A stretch of 54,722 nt of DNA from Candidatus Hydrogenedens sp. (GCA_035361075.1 DAOSBX010000024.1:1-54722); one strand, 5' to 3'; counted from the first letter of the stretch, positions 7,708-17,405 are shown. Program-made: numbers and translations. The notes: generated by a model from the letters alone, not told the origin.

Positions 7708-8733
7708 ATGTTTCTTACCGTCACACCAAATCCGTGCATTGATAAAACAATCTTTATTCCTAAATTCAAGCCTGGCGATAGAGTTCGCTCGGGCAAGTAT
7801 ACACAAATCTCAGGCGGAAAAGGGAATAATGTCGCACGTGTTTTGGTAACACTTGGTTTTAATGCAGGTGCTTTACTATGGGTAGGTGGTTATACGGGGA
7901 AACAAGTAGTCAAAATGCTTCGCGAGAATGATAAGGTTCGATGTTTTCCTGTATGGACAGCAACGGCTACAAGAACAATTACCACCATCCTTGAAGAAGA
8001 ATATGGTAGGCAAACTGCCTTTTTTGAACCTGGACCCCTAATATCCAACCAAGAATATAGTCATTTTATCGAAAAATTTAATAAAATCATATCTTCTTAT
8101 AAAGTACCAATAGTTGTTTTATCAGGAACAGTTCCCGACCCTAATGTAGCCTTTTTATATCGAGATTTAATTAAAATAGCAAATGAGAGAAGAATTAAAG
8201 TTATCCTTGACACCTATGGAACTGAATTTTCGGAGGGGATTAAAAGCAATCCCTACATGGTAAAACCCAACGTAGAGGAACTATCTAAATTTTTGAATAC
8301 ACCCTTAAAAGATATGAAATTGCGAATAGAAGCGGTTCAATATCTACATAAAAAACATAAAATAACCTTAGTAGTATTATCTATGGGACGAGAAGGAGCA
8401 CTTGTTTGTTGGAATAACACATATATTCACATAATTCCACCGAAAATAAAAGAAATAAATCCCGTAGGGTCGGGTGATGCTCTTGTTGCTGGTTTTGTAG
8501 TTGGTTTATATAAAGGTTTTTCTATAGAAGATACAGGGAGATTAGGTGTCGCATTAGGTACTGCGAATGCTATGAAGTGGGACATCGGTAAATTTAATAT
8601 AAGAGATTTAATCAATATTTATGAACAGGTAAAGAGTTTTAGAATTAATCCCATAAATAATCGGAAAGTCCAATACAAAGAGCATACACCTCTGCCTGCT
8701 CTTCTTCCAAAGTTAAAAGATTCTTCTCCGTAG
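7708..8733 (+). CDS. PfkB-family hexose kinase (1-phosphofructokinase/LacC-like)
   Basis: The protein begins FLTVTPNPCIDKT, typical of the 1-phosphofructokinase/tagatose-6-phosphate kinase branch. It continues with the substrate loop GGKGNNVARVL (about 37-47) and the C-terminal anion-hole and catalytic motif NPVGSGDALVAGF with Asp257. It starts 8 bp after the ROK kinase, so the two are co-transcribed. The family core ends near residue 310; the last 30 or so residues lie in sequence that is also the antisense of lpxK and look like an extension after stop-codon loss. The phospho-sugar substrate cannot be told from sequence alone. Confidence 0.9.
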   Translation: MFLTVTPNPCIDKTIFIPKFKPGDRVRSGKYTQISGGKGNNVARVLVTLGFNAGALLWVGGYTGKQVVKMLRENDKVRCFPVWTATATRTITTILEEEYGRQTAFFEPGPLISNQEYSHFIEKFNKIISSYKVPIVVLSGTVPDPNVAFLYRDLIKIANERRIKVILDTYGTEFSEGIKSNPYMVKPNVEELSKFLNTPLKDMKLRIEAVQYLHKKHKITLVVLSMGREGALVCWNNTYIHIIPPKIKEINPVGSGDALVAGFVVGLYKGFSIEDTGRLGVALGTANAMKWDIGKFNIRDLINIYEQVKSFRINPINNRKVQYKEHTPLPALLPKLKDSSP

Positions 8734-9715
8734 TTAAAATAATCCTTTTCCCCTTTAATATTTTATTTGGGATTGGGGTATGGTCTCGATATACATAAGT
8801 ATTTTTCACATTTATTTCTTGCTGTTTCAACACATTTAAAAAAGATTTAGGATTCCCTATCGCACAAAAAGCATCTACCTCTCTTCCCTTAAAATACTCC
8901 ACGGGGTACCGAATAGTAGAATTTAATCTTGTCCAATATAACGGTTTATGGTATGTCCAACGTATTTTCTTCTCAGGATAAGTACTCATTAGAAAGCTTC
9001 TTAATTTCTCCAACAATTCATTGGATACCTGGTCACAGTGGGTTATCCATATTTCTGTTGCTCTATGTATGGCATTCAAAGGTTCTCGTAAGATACCAGC
9101 AGGGAAAATAAGTCCATTCCCCCATGGATTTAGGGCACTTATTAATAATATATTTTCATTACGTCCTAACATTAAATACTGATAAGCATCATCCAGAATG
9201 ACAACATCAAATCCTCTTCGCTCTACCCATTTTACCGCCCTCACTCGGTTCGGGTCTTTAATTACAGTAATATTGTGTAAACGATATAACATTAATGACA
9301 GTTCATCCCCTAAAACTTTATATACCTTATTCCATGGTATTAAAGTCTCTTCTTGTGGCGAATAACTTTTTTCAGATTTATAACTTCGTATACATACTTT
9401 ACCTTCATAATAAACACCCTCAACAATACCCTTATATTTCTGGGCACCATACCCCCTACTTATAACACATACTTTTTTTCTATTTACTACAAGTTCTTTT
9501 TCTGCCCTTTCCATTACTGCGGGTGTTTTACCGACCCCTCCAATTGTAATTCCACCAATGCTCACTGTATAAATATTTGGCGTATACATCCTTCTTTTAG
9601 AGCGTATCCACATCCCCCATTTTTGGAAATAACTCAGACCTTTTAATAAAGGCAACAAAACATAAGATGGTCCTTTTTCATTATAAATATATTTTTCAAT
9701 AAATGATTTCTTCAT
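8645..9715 (-). CDS. lpxK: Tetraacyldisaccharide 4'-kinase LpxK
   Basis: LpxK adds the 4'-phosphate that turns the tetraacyldisaccharide 1-phosphate into lipid IVA at the inner membrane. The N-terminal hydrophobic region (about 18-35) precedes a Walker A loop, GGITIGGVGKTP, with Lys63 and Thr64; ISRGYGAQ and the VILDDAYQY region follow. A start at ATG 9715 gives 356 residues and the usual LpxK N-terminus. The further upstream GTG at 9751 falls inside the ilvC terminator hairpin, so it is unlikely. No strong Shine-Dalgarno is visible. The 3' end overlaps the convergent PfkB gene by 89 bp. It implies a lipid A outer membrane. Confidence 0.93.
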   Translation of the reverse strand: MKKSFIEKYIYNEKGPSYVLLPLLKGLSYFQKWGMWIRSKRRMYTPNIYTVSIGGITIGGVGKTPAVMERAEKELVVNRKKVCVISRGYGAQKYKGIVEGVYYEGKVCIRSYKSEKSYSPQEETLIPWNKVYKVLGDELSLMLYRLHNITVIKDPNRVRAVKWVERRGFDVVILDDAYQYLMLGRNENILLISALNPWGNGLIFPAGILREPLNAIHRATEIWITHCDQVSNELLEKLRSFLMSTYPEKKIRWTYHKPLYWTRLNSTIRYPVEYFKGREVDAFCAIGNPKSFLNVLKQQEINVKNTYVYRDHTPIPNKILKGKRIILTTEKNLLTLEEEQAEVYALCIGLSDYLWD

Positions 9716-9729
9716 ATTTAAATCATTAC

Positions 9730-9760
9730 AAAAAAGTCCGGGAAGTTTCACTTCCCGGAC
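9730..9760 (-). terminator. Rho-independent terminator after ilvC
   Basis: A perfect 11-bp inverted repeat with a 3-nt loop (GTCCGGGAAGT/ACTTCCCGGAC, 9736-9760) is followed on the minus strand by six T residues (9735-9730). It lies 26 bp after the ilvC stop and just before the lpxK start. Confidence 0.92.
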
Positions 9761-9786
9761 ACCTTTTACGACATTTTGTACTTAAA

Positions 9787-10884
9787 CTAATAATTCGTTC
9801 TTCCCTGTGTTCCGACTTTAGATTTAATCTGTTTACTTGCTGGTTCTTTAGGTCTTAAAGCACGACAGGCTTTACCTGCAAGCCACATCTCACTGTTTGC
9901 CATTTCAGCAAGTTCTTTTTGTAATTGTTCCTTATAATTTGGATTACCTAATGATTTAAGAACACGTTTTGTTTCTGCACCTTCTTTGACTCGTTTATAT
10001 AATTCGCGGAAAACTGGCAATGTTGCTTTCTTAAACTTAGGCTTCCAATCTAAGGCACCACGTTGGGCAGTAGCAGAACAATTCTGATACATCCAGTCCA
10101 TACCGTTTTCATCTACAAGACGAATTAAACTTTGGGTAAGCTCTTCTACTGTTTCATTGAAAGCCTCACTAGGAGTATGTCCATTTTCGCGAAGTACTTG
10201 ATATTGTGCTTCCATAATACCTGCAAGGGCTCCCATCAAAACTCCTCTTTCACCTGTTAAATCACTATAAACTTCGTTCTCAAATGTAGTCGGGAAAAGG
10301 AAGCCAGAACCAATACCTATACCTATCGCCAGACAACGTTCTAATGCTCTCCCCGTATAGTCCTGTGCGACTGCATAACTGGAATTAATACCTGCTCCAC
10401 TCAGGAAATTTCTACGTACAGAAGTACCAGAACCCTTTGGAGCCACCATTATAACATCTACAAATTTAGGGGGAATTACCTTTGTTAAATGTTTATATAC
10501 AATTGAAAAACCATGCGAAAAATATAAAGCGTCGCCTTCTTTTAAGTGTTTTTTTACATTGGGCCAAATTGCCTTTTGTGCCGCATCGGAAACTAATAGT
10601 TGAATTATTGTTCCTCGTTCACACGCTTCTTCAATATCAAATAATGTCTTACCAGGTTTCCAACCATCTTTTACTGCACGGTCCCAATCAGACTTAAATT
10701 TTGGGTCCTGACCAATAATTACATTAAAACCGTTATCACGAAGGTTCAAACTTTGTGCAGGACCTTGAACCCCATAACCAATCACTGCTATGACTTCATC
10801 TTTTAATACTTTCCTCGCCTTTTGCATAGGAAATTCTTTACGTGTAATAACTTCTTCTTTCGTTCCACCAAAATCAATGAGCAT
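9787..10884 (-). CDS. ilvC: Ketol-acid reductoisomerase (class I)
   Basis: IlvC isomerises and reduces acetolactate or acetohydroxybutyrate in valine, leucine and isoleucine synthesis. The dinucleotide-binding loop is AVIGYGVQGPAQSLNLRD (about 33-50). The metal-binding Asp and Glu are in ENEVYSDLTGERG. The protein is 365 residues, with the longer N-terminus and C-terminal tail seen in a Bacteroidetes-like branch of class I enzymes. AAGGAG lies upstream of the ATG. It is monocistronic, with its own terminator at 9730-9760; no other branched-chain amino acid gene is adjacent. Confidence 0.95.
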   Translation of the reverse strand: MLIDFGGTKEEVITRKEFPMQKARKVLKDEVIAVIGYGVQGPAQSLNLRDNGFNVIIGQDPKFKSDWDRAVKDGWKPGKTLFDIEEACERGTIIQLLVSDAAQKAIWPNVKKHLKEGDALYFSHGFSIVYKHLTKVIPPKFVDVIMVAPKGSGTSVRRNFLSGAGINSSYAVAQDYTGRALERCLAIGIGIGSGFLFPTTFENEVYSDLTGERGVLMGALAGIMEAQYQVLRENGHTPSEAFNETVEELTQSLIRLVDENGMDWMYQNCSATAQRGALDWKPKFKKATLPVFRELYKRVKEGAETKRVLKSLGNPNYKEQLQKELAEMANSEMWLAGKACRALRPKEPASKQIKSKVGTQGRTNY

Positions 10885-10923
10885 TGAAATACTCCTTCTC
10901 TTAAAGTTAATGTTTATTTGAAC

Positions 10924-10952
10924 ATCATATTTTAAATTGCATAAACGACCAA
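10924..10952 (-). promoter_or_regulatory. Predicted ilvC promoter
   Basis: On the minus strand TTGGTC (10952-10947) and TATGAT (10929-10924) are 17 bp apart, about 40 bp before the ilvC ATG. No T-box or leader peptide was recognised in this short region. Confidence 0.45.
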
Positions 10953-11003
10953 CAGTATAATATTTTATCGCTAAAATATAATCGATTACAAAAGCGACTA
11001 TTT

Positions 11004-12167
11004 ATGAACAATACATCACATCTGAAAAACATTTGTGTAACCGTTGATATTACCCCGTTACGTGGCGAAAAGACAGGTATCGGCAATTATATCCATTATA
11101 CACTAAAATTTTTACTATTAAATTATAAAGACTTAATCATCAATGGTATCTCTTTTGGCGTCCATAAATTCCAAAATGATTCCTATGAAATAGTTCATAA
11201 ATTGGAAAAGCATATACATATTCCTGTTCCTGTAAGAATACTATACAATTGGTGGAATATCTGTAGGTATCCTAATATAGATACCCTTTTAAAAAACAAT
11301 TCTATCTTACATTTTACAAATTATTATTTACCACCGATATATCATAATAAAACGGTTTTATCGATTTATGACTTATCTTTTTTGACCTGTCCACAATGGG
11401 TCAGTCCTCAAATTATTAACTTATTTAAACCAACTATATTTCCTTCTGCTCAAAGAGCAACTCACATTATTACATGCTCAGAAAAAAGTAAAAAGGATAT
11501 CGAAACATTATTAAACATCCCATCAGAAAAAATATCTGTTTCATATCCAGGCTATGACGATACCATTTTTCATCCATTAGATAAAGAAAAAGCACAACTT
11601 TATATAGAAAAGCATTATCAGATTAAATCTCCCTTTATCTTATTTGTTGGCACCATTGAAGAAAGAAAAAATGTCTCTGGACTATTAAATATATATGAAA
11701 AAGTTCAAAATAACATCCCTCATCGGCTTGTTTTAATAGGCAAAAAAGGATTCCATGCAAATGAAATCCTCTCAAAAATGCAACAAATGAAATGCTCGGA
11801 TAAAATTATTTACTTAAATTATATTAATAACCATAGTGAATTAAAATGGTTTTATAGTTCTGCAGATATGTTTATTTATCCGAGCTTCGACGAAGGTTTT
11901 GGCATTCCACCTCTTGAAGCGATGGCTTGTGGTTGTCCTGTAATTGTTTCCAACCAAGGGGCTTTGCCTGAAGTTGTTGGACATAAAGGAATAACGATTC
12001 ATCCTCAAGATATAGATAATTTTGCAGAAGCTATAACTACACTATTATCAGATAAAAATAAATATAATAATATGATAACAAACAGCATCTTACAGGCAAA
12101 AAATTTCAGTTGGTCAAAAAGTGCTAAATCACATTACGAAGTATATAAAAAATTGGATGAAATATAA
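11004..12167 (+). CDS. GT4-family glycosyltransferase
   Basis: This 387-residue GT-B fold glycosyltransferase has an N-terminal acceptor domain beginning VDITPLRGEKTGIGNY. Its C-terminal nucleotide-sugar domain shows VGTIEERKNVSGLL and the family EX7E signature in DEGFGIPPLEAMACGCPVI (about 295-315). Such enzymes add mannose, glucose or similar sugars to cell-surface glycans or lipids. The stop overlaps the next glycosyltransferase by 1 bp, so the two probably act on the same glycan. Donor and acceptor are unknown. Confidence 0.9.
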   Translation: MNNTSHLKNICVTVDITPLRGEKTGIGNYIHYTLKFLLLNYKDLIINGISFGVHKFQNDSYEIVHKLEKHIHIPVPVRILYNWWNICRYPNIDTLLKNNSILHFTNYYLPPIYHNKTVLSIYDLSFLTCPQWVSPQIINLFKPTIFPSAQRATHIITCSEKSKKDIETLLNIPSEKISVSYPGYDDTIFHPLDKEKAQLYIEKHYQIKSPFILFVGTIEERKNVSGLLNIYEKVQNNIPHRLVLIGKKGFHANEILSKMQQMKCSDKIIYLNYINNHSELKWFYSSADMFIYPSFDEGFGIPPLEAMACGCPVIVSNQGALPEVVGHKGITIHPQDIDNFAEAITTLLSDKNKYNNMITNSILQAKNFSWSKSAKSHYEVYKKLDEI

Positions 12168-13267
12168 TGCGTATTTTATTAAATGGATTTCAGATAGGTA
12201 ATTTAAGTGGGACAGGTAGATATACAGAAGAATTAGTAAAAGCCTTTATCCAGATTCCTAATGTAGTACACATTTTTCTCTCGTCTCCCAAGCCTCTGAA
12301 TATACCTTCTGAAAAACTAACCATTAACCCCTTGCCCAATAATAGGTATATTACAAGATTGCTTCAAAAGCATCTATTAAAAAAGCACTTTCAAAAATCA
12401 CAACCTGACATCGTTCATTTCCCAGCAACTTATGGATATAAATTAGGGGATATCCCGCATATTACGACTGTTCATGACCTTGCTTTTCTGAATAATCCAA
12501 ATTGGTTTCCACCTCATTATCGGTGGTTTTATAAAAGAAGAGTTGAAGAAACAATAAAATTTTCTCAACGATTCATTACCGACTCTTACTTTTCTAAAAG
12601 AGAACTACAAAAATATTACAACATTGACAAAGATAAGATTGATGTAATCTACCTTGGGGTAAGTGATTTTTTTAAGCCCCACACCCAACAACAGATAGAA
12701 ACAATCAGAAACAAATACAAACTCCCCCCCAAATACGTTTTATATGCTGGCACTTTGGAACCCAGAAAAAATATTCCTTATCTGATTGAAGCATGGTCAT
12801 ACATCGCAGATAAAATTCCCCATCATCTTGTAATTATAGGACGCACAGGATGGAACACATACCCTATTGAAGAAGCGATAAAAAAATCAAAATTCAACGA
12901 ACGTATTCACAGATTAGGGTATATCTCGGATATTGATTTACCCGTTATTATAAGTGGAGCAGAAATCTTTATCTATCTTAGTTTTTACGAAGGTTTTGGA
13001 CTACCACCTCTTGAAGCTATGAGTTGCGGGACACCTGTCATTGCTTCTAACTGTGGAAGCCTTAATGAAATACTTGAAGATACGGCTTTATTGGTTGAGC
13101 CATCCGATATTCAGCAAATTGCTGAAGCAATCTATAATCTCTGTGAAGATAATACAAAAAGGCAGGTAATGAGTCATAATGGAATTATCCATGCTCAAAA
13201 ATTTACATGGGAGAAAACTGCACAAAAAACTATCGAGGCATATAAGAAATGTTTAGGCAAATATTAA
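12167..13267 (+). CDS. GT4-family glycosyltransferase, second of pair
   Basis: A 366-residue GT4 enzyme related to its upstream neighbour. It has an N-terminal Gly-rich stretch FQIGNLSGTGRYTEEL, then YAGTLEPRKNIPYLIEAW, and EGFGLPPLEAMSCGTPVIAS (about 281-300) with both conserved Glu residues. Start and stop codons of the pair overlap (TAATG), implying coupled translation. The similar layout suggests an old tandem duplication. It may build a surface polysaccharide or glycolipid; no polymerase or flippase gene is nearby to say which. Confidence 0.9.
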   Translation: MRILLNGFQIGNLSGTGRYTEELVKAFIQIPNVVHIFLSSPKPLNIPSEKLTINPLPNNRYITRLLQKHLLKKHFQKSQPDIVHFPATYGYKLGDIPHITTVHDLAFLNNPNWFPPHYRWFYKRRVEETIKFSQRFITDSYFSKRELQKYYNIDKDKIDVIYLGVSDFFKPHTQQQIETIRNKYKLPPKYVLYAGTLEPRKNIPYLIEAWSYIADKIPHHLVIIGRTGWNTYPIEEAIKKSKFNERIHRLGYISDIDLPVIISGAEIFIYLSFYEGFGLPPLEAMSCGTPVIASNCGSLNEILEDTALLVEPSDIQQIAEAIYNLCEDNTKRQVMSHNGIIHAQKFTWEKTAQKTIEAYKKCLGKY

Positions 13268-13279
13268 CGGAGAATTAAA

Positions 13280-13516
13280 ATGAATAGCCTTGCAAAATAT
13301 TTTTTCATATTCGGTCTTATATTTTTATTTATTAGTGGGATAATATGGTTATCTGGTTTTCTGCCATTTAAGTTGGGGAAACTCCCTGGCGATATAAATA
13401 TAGAATGGGAAAAAGGTAACTTTTATTTTCCAATAGCAACGTCTATTATTTTAAGTTTACTACTTACAATTATTATTAACCTGATTCTGTTTGCTCTGAG
13501 TCTACTCAATCGCTGA
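13280..13516 (+). CDS. DUF2905 small membrane protein
   Basis: A 78-residue protein with two hydrophobic helices (about 8-27 and 49-73) flanking the conserved segment KLGKLPGDINIEWEKGNFYF, the hallmark of DUF2905. The function of the family is unknown. It follows the glycosyltransferase pair by 12 bp and has AACGGAGAA as a Shine-Dalgarno, so it belongs to the same transcript. Its last 15 bp overlap the convergent HAD gene. Confidence 0.85.
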   Translation: MNSLAKYFFIFGLIFLFISGIIWLSGFLPFKLGKLPGDINIEWEKGNFYFPIATSIILSLLLTIIINLILFALSLLNR

Positions 13517-14182
13517 ACATTTTTTCTGACATGTTTGTTTTAACAATTCAAGAGAAAATTGACTCAAATCTGGTAAAATAAGGTCTGCTAAAGAAATATC
13601 TTGTTTAGGTCGGTCATGTCTTGCCAAAGCCACACAATACATTCCTGCAGTTTTGGCTGCTGTGACACCAACAGTAGAGTCTTCAAATGCAACACAATTA
13701 TCAGGTTTCACATTCAGAAGTTCTACCGCTTTCAAATATCCTGCGGGATGCGGTTTTCCTGGGAAGTAATCTTCTTTACCAAGATATAATGACACATACT
13801 CACTTATATCTAATCTACGAATTGCTTCTTCTACATCCCGCCGATACGAACCCGAAACAATAGCACATGTATAGTTTTGGCTTAAATTCTTTAGCAGTTG
13901 GATTGAACCAGGAATTTCCAATTGCATTCTTTCTGCATACTTATCAAAATATGGGTAAACATTATCAATAAAATATGGCATTTCATTTTTCAGAACAGGA
14001 TAATTTTTTTCTAACTCTTCATATATATACTCCCATGAGTTCCCATACACCAATTGTTCTGCCTCCTCATAGTTCATAGGGATTCCCTTATCGTTCAAGT
14101 AATCATGAACTGCATAAACCCATATTATTTCAGAGTCCATCAAAGTCCCATCCAAATCAAAAACAAATACCTTAATTTCCAT
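13502..14182 (-). CDS. HAD-superfamily hydrolase, beta-phosphoglucomutase-like
   Basis: A cytoplasmic HAD phosphatase or phosphomutase of 226 residues. Motif I is VFDLDGTLMDSE near the N-terminus with both catalytic Asp residues, motif II is the IVSGS region, motif III is around GKPHPAGYL, and motif IV is CVAFEDSTVGVTAAKTAG. This is the pattern of the PGMB/GPH subgroup with an alpha-helical cap. The ATG at 14182 has AAAGGAG six nt upstream; the TTG at 14188 would sit directly on that site. The substrate, probably a small phospho-sugar, is not identifiable. Confidence 0.88.
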   Translation of the reverse strand: MEIKVFVFDLDGTLMDSEIIWVYAVHDYLNDKGIPMNYEEAEQLVYGNSWEYIYEELEKNYPVLKNEMPYFIDNVYPYFDKYAERMQLEIPGSIQLLKNLSQNYTCAIVSGSYRRDVEEAIRRLDISEYVSLYLGKEDYFPGKPHPAGYLKAVELLNVKPDNCVAFEDSTVGVTAAKTAGMYCVALARHDRPKQDISLADLILPDLSQFSLELLKQTCQKKCSAIE

Positions 14183-14239
14183 TAACAACTCCTTTTCTTT
14201 ATATTTATCAATATTAAGATTAAAATTAAAGACTGTATT

Positions 14240-16714
14240 TTAATATATTTCATAGGGGTCAACGTCAACTTGCAAAAGAATTTTACTACTCCTCTTTTGC
14301 TCATGGAACTTTGCATAAACCTCTCTTGCAATATTATTTAGTTTCTTAGTTGCTTTACCCAACAGAGCAAACTGCCATCGGTATCTGCCCGTCACTCTTC
14401 GAATCACTCCCGGTGCCGGACCTAATATGAAATAGTCTCTCTCTTTTTCGTTTATGTCATTACGGATGAATCTCGTCAAAAGATACACCATCTCTTTAAC
14501 TTCTTTTTCATCTTCTGATTCTACTCCAAATTGGATCATCCTATTATATGGTGGATATCCAATCTTTTGACGGAGTCTAAGTTCATAATCAACGAACATT
14601 TCATAATCGTGGTTTTGAACTGCCTTCATCACATAATGATTTGGCATATAGGTTTGAATAATTACCTCCCCTGGACGTTCTCTTCTTCCTGAACGACCTG
14701 CAACCTGCATTAATAACTGAAAAACGAACTCAGGTGCACGGAAATTGGGCAAAGTTAATCCTAAATCTGCGTTCATAACACCCACTAATGTTACTTTTGG
14801 GTAATCATGTCCTTTCGCTATCATCTGGGTACCTATAATAATATCTATCTTATGTTCAGCAAAATTTTTTAAGACTGAATACCCACGAATTTTTGAATTT
14901 GTAATATCGGTATCCATTCTTGCTATTCTCGCCTGTGGAAAACTCTGGATTAGTAAATCCTCAATCCGTTGTGTTCCAACACCCAATAATATTAATGGAG
15001 AACTTCCACATTCCTCACACTGAACAGGCCTTTGTTTTTTGAAATTACAATAATGGCAATGAACATACCCATCATAACGATGGTAGTTTAGGCTGGTCTG
15101 GCAATTCGGACACGGAAGCACCCAACCACAGGAAGGACACATCACTACAGGGGCAAAACCTCTTCGATTGATAAGCAGAATAACCTGTTCTTCCCGTTCA
15201 AGTCTCTCATGTATTTTGTCTTTTAATACCTGAGAAAGAAGTGGCTCACCTACTGTTTTATTCGATTCAGATTTTAAATCAACAATGTGAATAAGTGGTA
15301 AAGACCCTGAAGCAACTCGTTTTGTCAAGCGGAGCAAACAATATTTTGAATTGAGCGCATGTACATACGACTCCAGAGAAGGTGTTGCAGAACCTAAAAT
15401 ACAAACTGCTGAATTAATTTGTGCTCTCATCACAGCCACATCACGGGCATGATATTTCGGTGTCTCTTCTTGTTTATAAGTATGTTCATGCTCTTCATCA
15501 ACGATAATAAGTCCCAATTTCTGAAATGGTGCAAAAATGGCTGAACGGACACCTACAACAACATCGACACGTCCTTCCTGTATTTTTCGCCACTCCTCAA
15601 ATCGTTCTCGGTCTGTTAAACCACTATGTAATATTGCCACTTTATCTTTAAATCGTGAATATAACCTTGACAATGTTTGTGGTGTTAAGGCTATCTCTGG
15701 AACAAGCATTAAAGACTGATACCCACATTGTATGGCTGTTTGAATACATTGTAAATATACCTCTGTCTTCCCAGAACCAGTAATTCCATACAACAAATAT
15801 GTATTAAATTGGTGGCATTGTATTGCCTTTGAAATCTGTTCTACTGCCAATATTTGTTCTTCTGTCAGCGTTATATCTTGTATTTCTGTAAAAGAATCTG
15901 AAACGTGATACATAGAGGGATATTTATAACTCTCCCTTTCCCATAACTTCACCCATCCTTTTCTGTAAAGACTTGTAATAGTACTTTTCTTTATACCTAA
16001 TCTTTTTATTAGTTCTGCTACTGGATATTCCTTTCCTTCATGAAGTAAAAACAGGTATGTTTTAATCTGAAGAGGTGCTTTTTTCTGCCATGCAAGTATA
16101 TCCTCTTGTGGAAGTACTTTTTCACTATTTATTTGAACCCATAATTCTTTTTTGATTTTTTCTTGTATTCTTGGGGCTTCAACAATAACCTTTACAATTC
16201 TCTCTTTGAGAAGTAAAGTTATTTCTTCATCTATATGTTGATTTTTTATCTTCCTTTTTATTTCTTTAAGGGATAACGGTTGCTGCTTCAATACTTCGAT
16301 GATTTCATAAGGAAGACTGCATGGAAGGTAATTACAGCTAACTCCAACATTTAATGTATACTTTGCATTTACTATGGAACGAAGGAAATGAGGCACTGCC
16401 AATTGAAATGTTTGTCCTGGAGGTGATATGTAGTACTCTGAAATCCATTGACACAATTTTATTATTTCTTCGTTAAGAATTGGTGATGTATCGGGAATGT
16501 CTATGACTTCCTTTAATTCTGAGATAGATGTTCCATTCTCCGTTTTATCACTTTCTTGAACATTTAAAATCACTCCCATCTCTATTGAGTTCCTCACAGG
16601 TACGAGAACCCTTACTCCTCTTTTTGCTTTTTTGAGCAGGTGTTCTGGAACCGAATATGTTAAGAGATGCTCAATTGGCAAAAAAACAGCAACATGTACA
16701 ATTGTTCCACTCAT
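14240..16714 (-). CDS. priA: Primosomal protein N' (replication restart helicase)
   Basis: PriA is a 3'-5' helicase that reloads the replisome at stalled forks. This 824-residue protein shows Walker A GITGSGKTEVYL (about 310), the DEEH box, helicase motifs V and VI around GTQMIAKGHDYPKV and QVAGRSGRRERPGEV, and the paired zinc-binding cysteines CPSCGWVLPCPNCQTSL and CHYCNF...CEECGS between the helicase lobes. The N-terminal 3'-DNA-binding domain is present. It lies 65 bp downstream of the HNH nuclease gene on the same strand. Confidence 0.95.
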   Translation of the reverse strand: MSGTIVHVAVFLPIEHLLTYSVPEHLLKKAKRGVRVLVPVRNSIEMGVILNVQESDKTENGTSISELKEVIDIPDTSPILNEEIIKLCQWISEYYISPPGQTFQLAVPHFLRSIVNAKYTLNVGVSCNYLPCSLPYEIIEVLKQQPLSLKEIKRKIKNQHIDEEITLLLKERIVKVIVEAPRIQEKIKKELWVQINSEKVLPQEDILAWQKKAPLQIKTYLFLLHEGKEYPVAELIKRLGIKKSTITSLYRKGWVKLWERESYKYPSMYHVSDSFTEIQDITLTEEQILAVEQISKAIQCHQFNTYLLYGITGSGKTEVYLQCIQTAIQCGYQSLMLVPEIALTPQTLSRLYSRFKDKVAILHSGLTDRERFEEWRKIQEGRVDVVVGVRSAIFAPFQKLGLIIVDEEHEHTYKQEETPKYHARDVAVMRAQINSAVCILGSATPSLESYVHALNSKYCLLRLTKRVASGSLPLIHIVDLKSESNKTVGEPLLSQVLKDKIHERLEREEQVILLINRRGFAPVVMCPSCGWVLPCPNCQTSLNYHRYDGYVHCHYCNFKKQRPVQCEECGSSPLILLGVGTQRIEDLLIQSFPQARIARMDTDITNSKIRGYSVLKNFAEHKIDIIIGTQMIAKGHDYPKVTLVGVMNADLGLTLPNFRAPEFVFQLLMQVAGRSGRRERPGEVIIQTYMPNHYVMKAVQNHDYEMFVDYELRLRQKIGYPPYNRMIQFGVESEDEKEVKEMVYLLTRFIRNDINEKERDYFILGPAPGVIRRVTGRYRWQFALLGKATKKLNNIAREVYAKFHEQKRSSKILLQVDVDPYEIY

Positions 16715-16779
16715 TAGTTCAAATAAAAAGTTTATTGTTTAGATTTTATCAGAAAAAAAGCACCCCATTAAGTAATACG

Positions 16780-17382
16780 CTACTCGGAAATTTCTGTATG
16801 CCAATACGCAAAATCAACAAATTTTTGCCAAGTTGAAAGTTGCTCCTTTCGAACCCGAATCCCCAATTTTGGTAGCCAACGGGGAGAAATAGGCTTACGG
16901 AGCAAATTCATATTAGCCTCTTCTGGAGTCTTGTTCCCTTTTTTCAGATTACATGCTAAACATGCAAGTACTAAATTTTCCCATGTATCCTCTCCGCCTC
17001 GAGAACGCGGTATAACGTGGTCTATAGTTAATTCATGCTTCGGTAATATCTTTCCACAATATTGACATTGACATCGGTCCCGCTCAAAAATATTTTTCCT
17101 GCATAGACGAACTTCACGAAGTACAAAGCCATTATAAACCGTAAGTAAGATGACATCAGGCAGTAAAATCTTCACATTAGGGGTTACAATATATTTGCCA
17201 TTCTGAAAATTTTCCTTTTGCTGTGATAGTTCACACCACGAATTAAAATCATAAAGGGTATAATCTCTTGGGTGAACAACACACGCATGCCCTTGAAAAA
17301 GCAAAACCATAGCCCTCTTAACGGTGGTTATATTCACCGCTATCCACGAACGATTTAAAACAAGAACATCCCCATTCAACAT
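16780..17382 (-). CDS. HNH endonuclease family protein
   Basis: A 200-residue protein with a C-terminal HNH nuclease motif: CQYCGK, then LTIDHVIPRSRGGEDTWENLVLACLACNLKKGNKTP (about residues 118-152), with the two Cys pairs and the catalytic His in DHVIPRS. The N-terminal part starts with VLVLNRSWIAVNI, typical of a widespread stand-alone HNH family of unknown biological role found in many bacterial chromosomes. It lies between the ribosomal operon and priA. No intron or phage gene is nearby, so a housekeeping or DNA-repair role is more likely than homing. Confidence 0.88.
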   Translation of the reverse strand: MLNGDVLVLNRSWIAVNITTVKRAMVLLFQGHACVVHPRDYTLYDFNSWCELSQQKENFQNGKYIVTPNVKILLPDVILLTVYNGFVLREVRLCRKNIFERDRCQCQYCGKILPKHELTIDHVIPRSRGGEDTWENLVLACLACNLKKGNKTPEEANMNLLRKPISPRWLPKLGIRVRKEQLSTWQKFVDFAYWHTEISE

Positions 17383-17405
17383 TGTTATAATCCAATATTT
17401 TTATT

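Noticed and set aside
13502..13516. Terminator between DUF2905 and the HAD gene
   Set aside because: The coding regions overlap by 15 bp and no GC-rich hairpin with a T run is visible.
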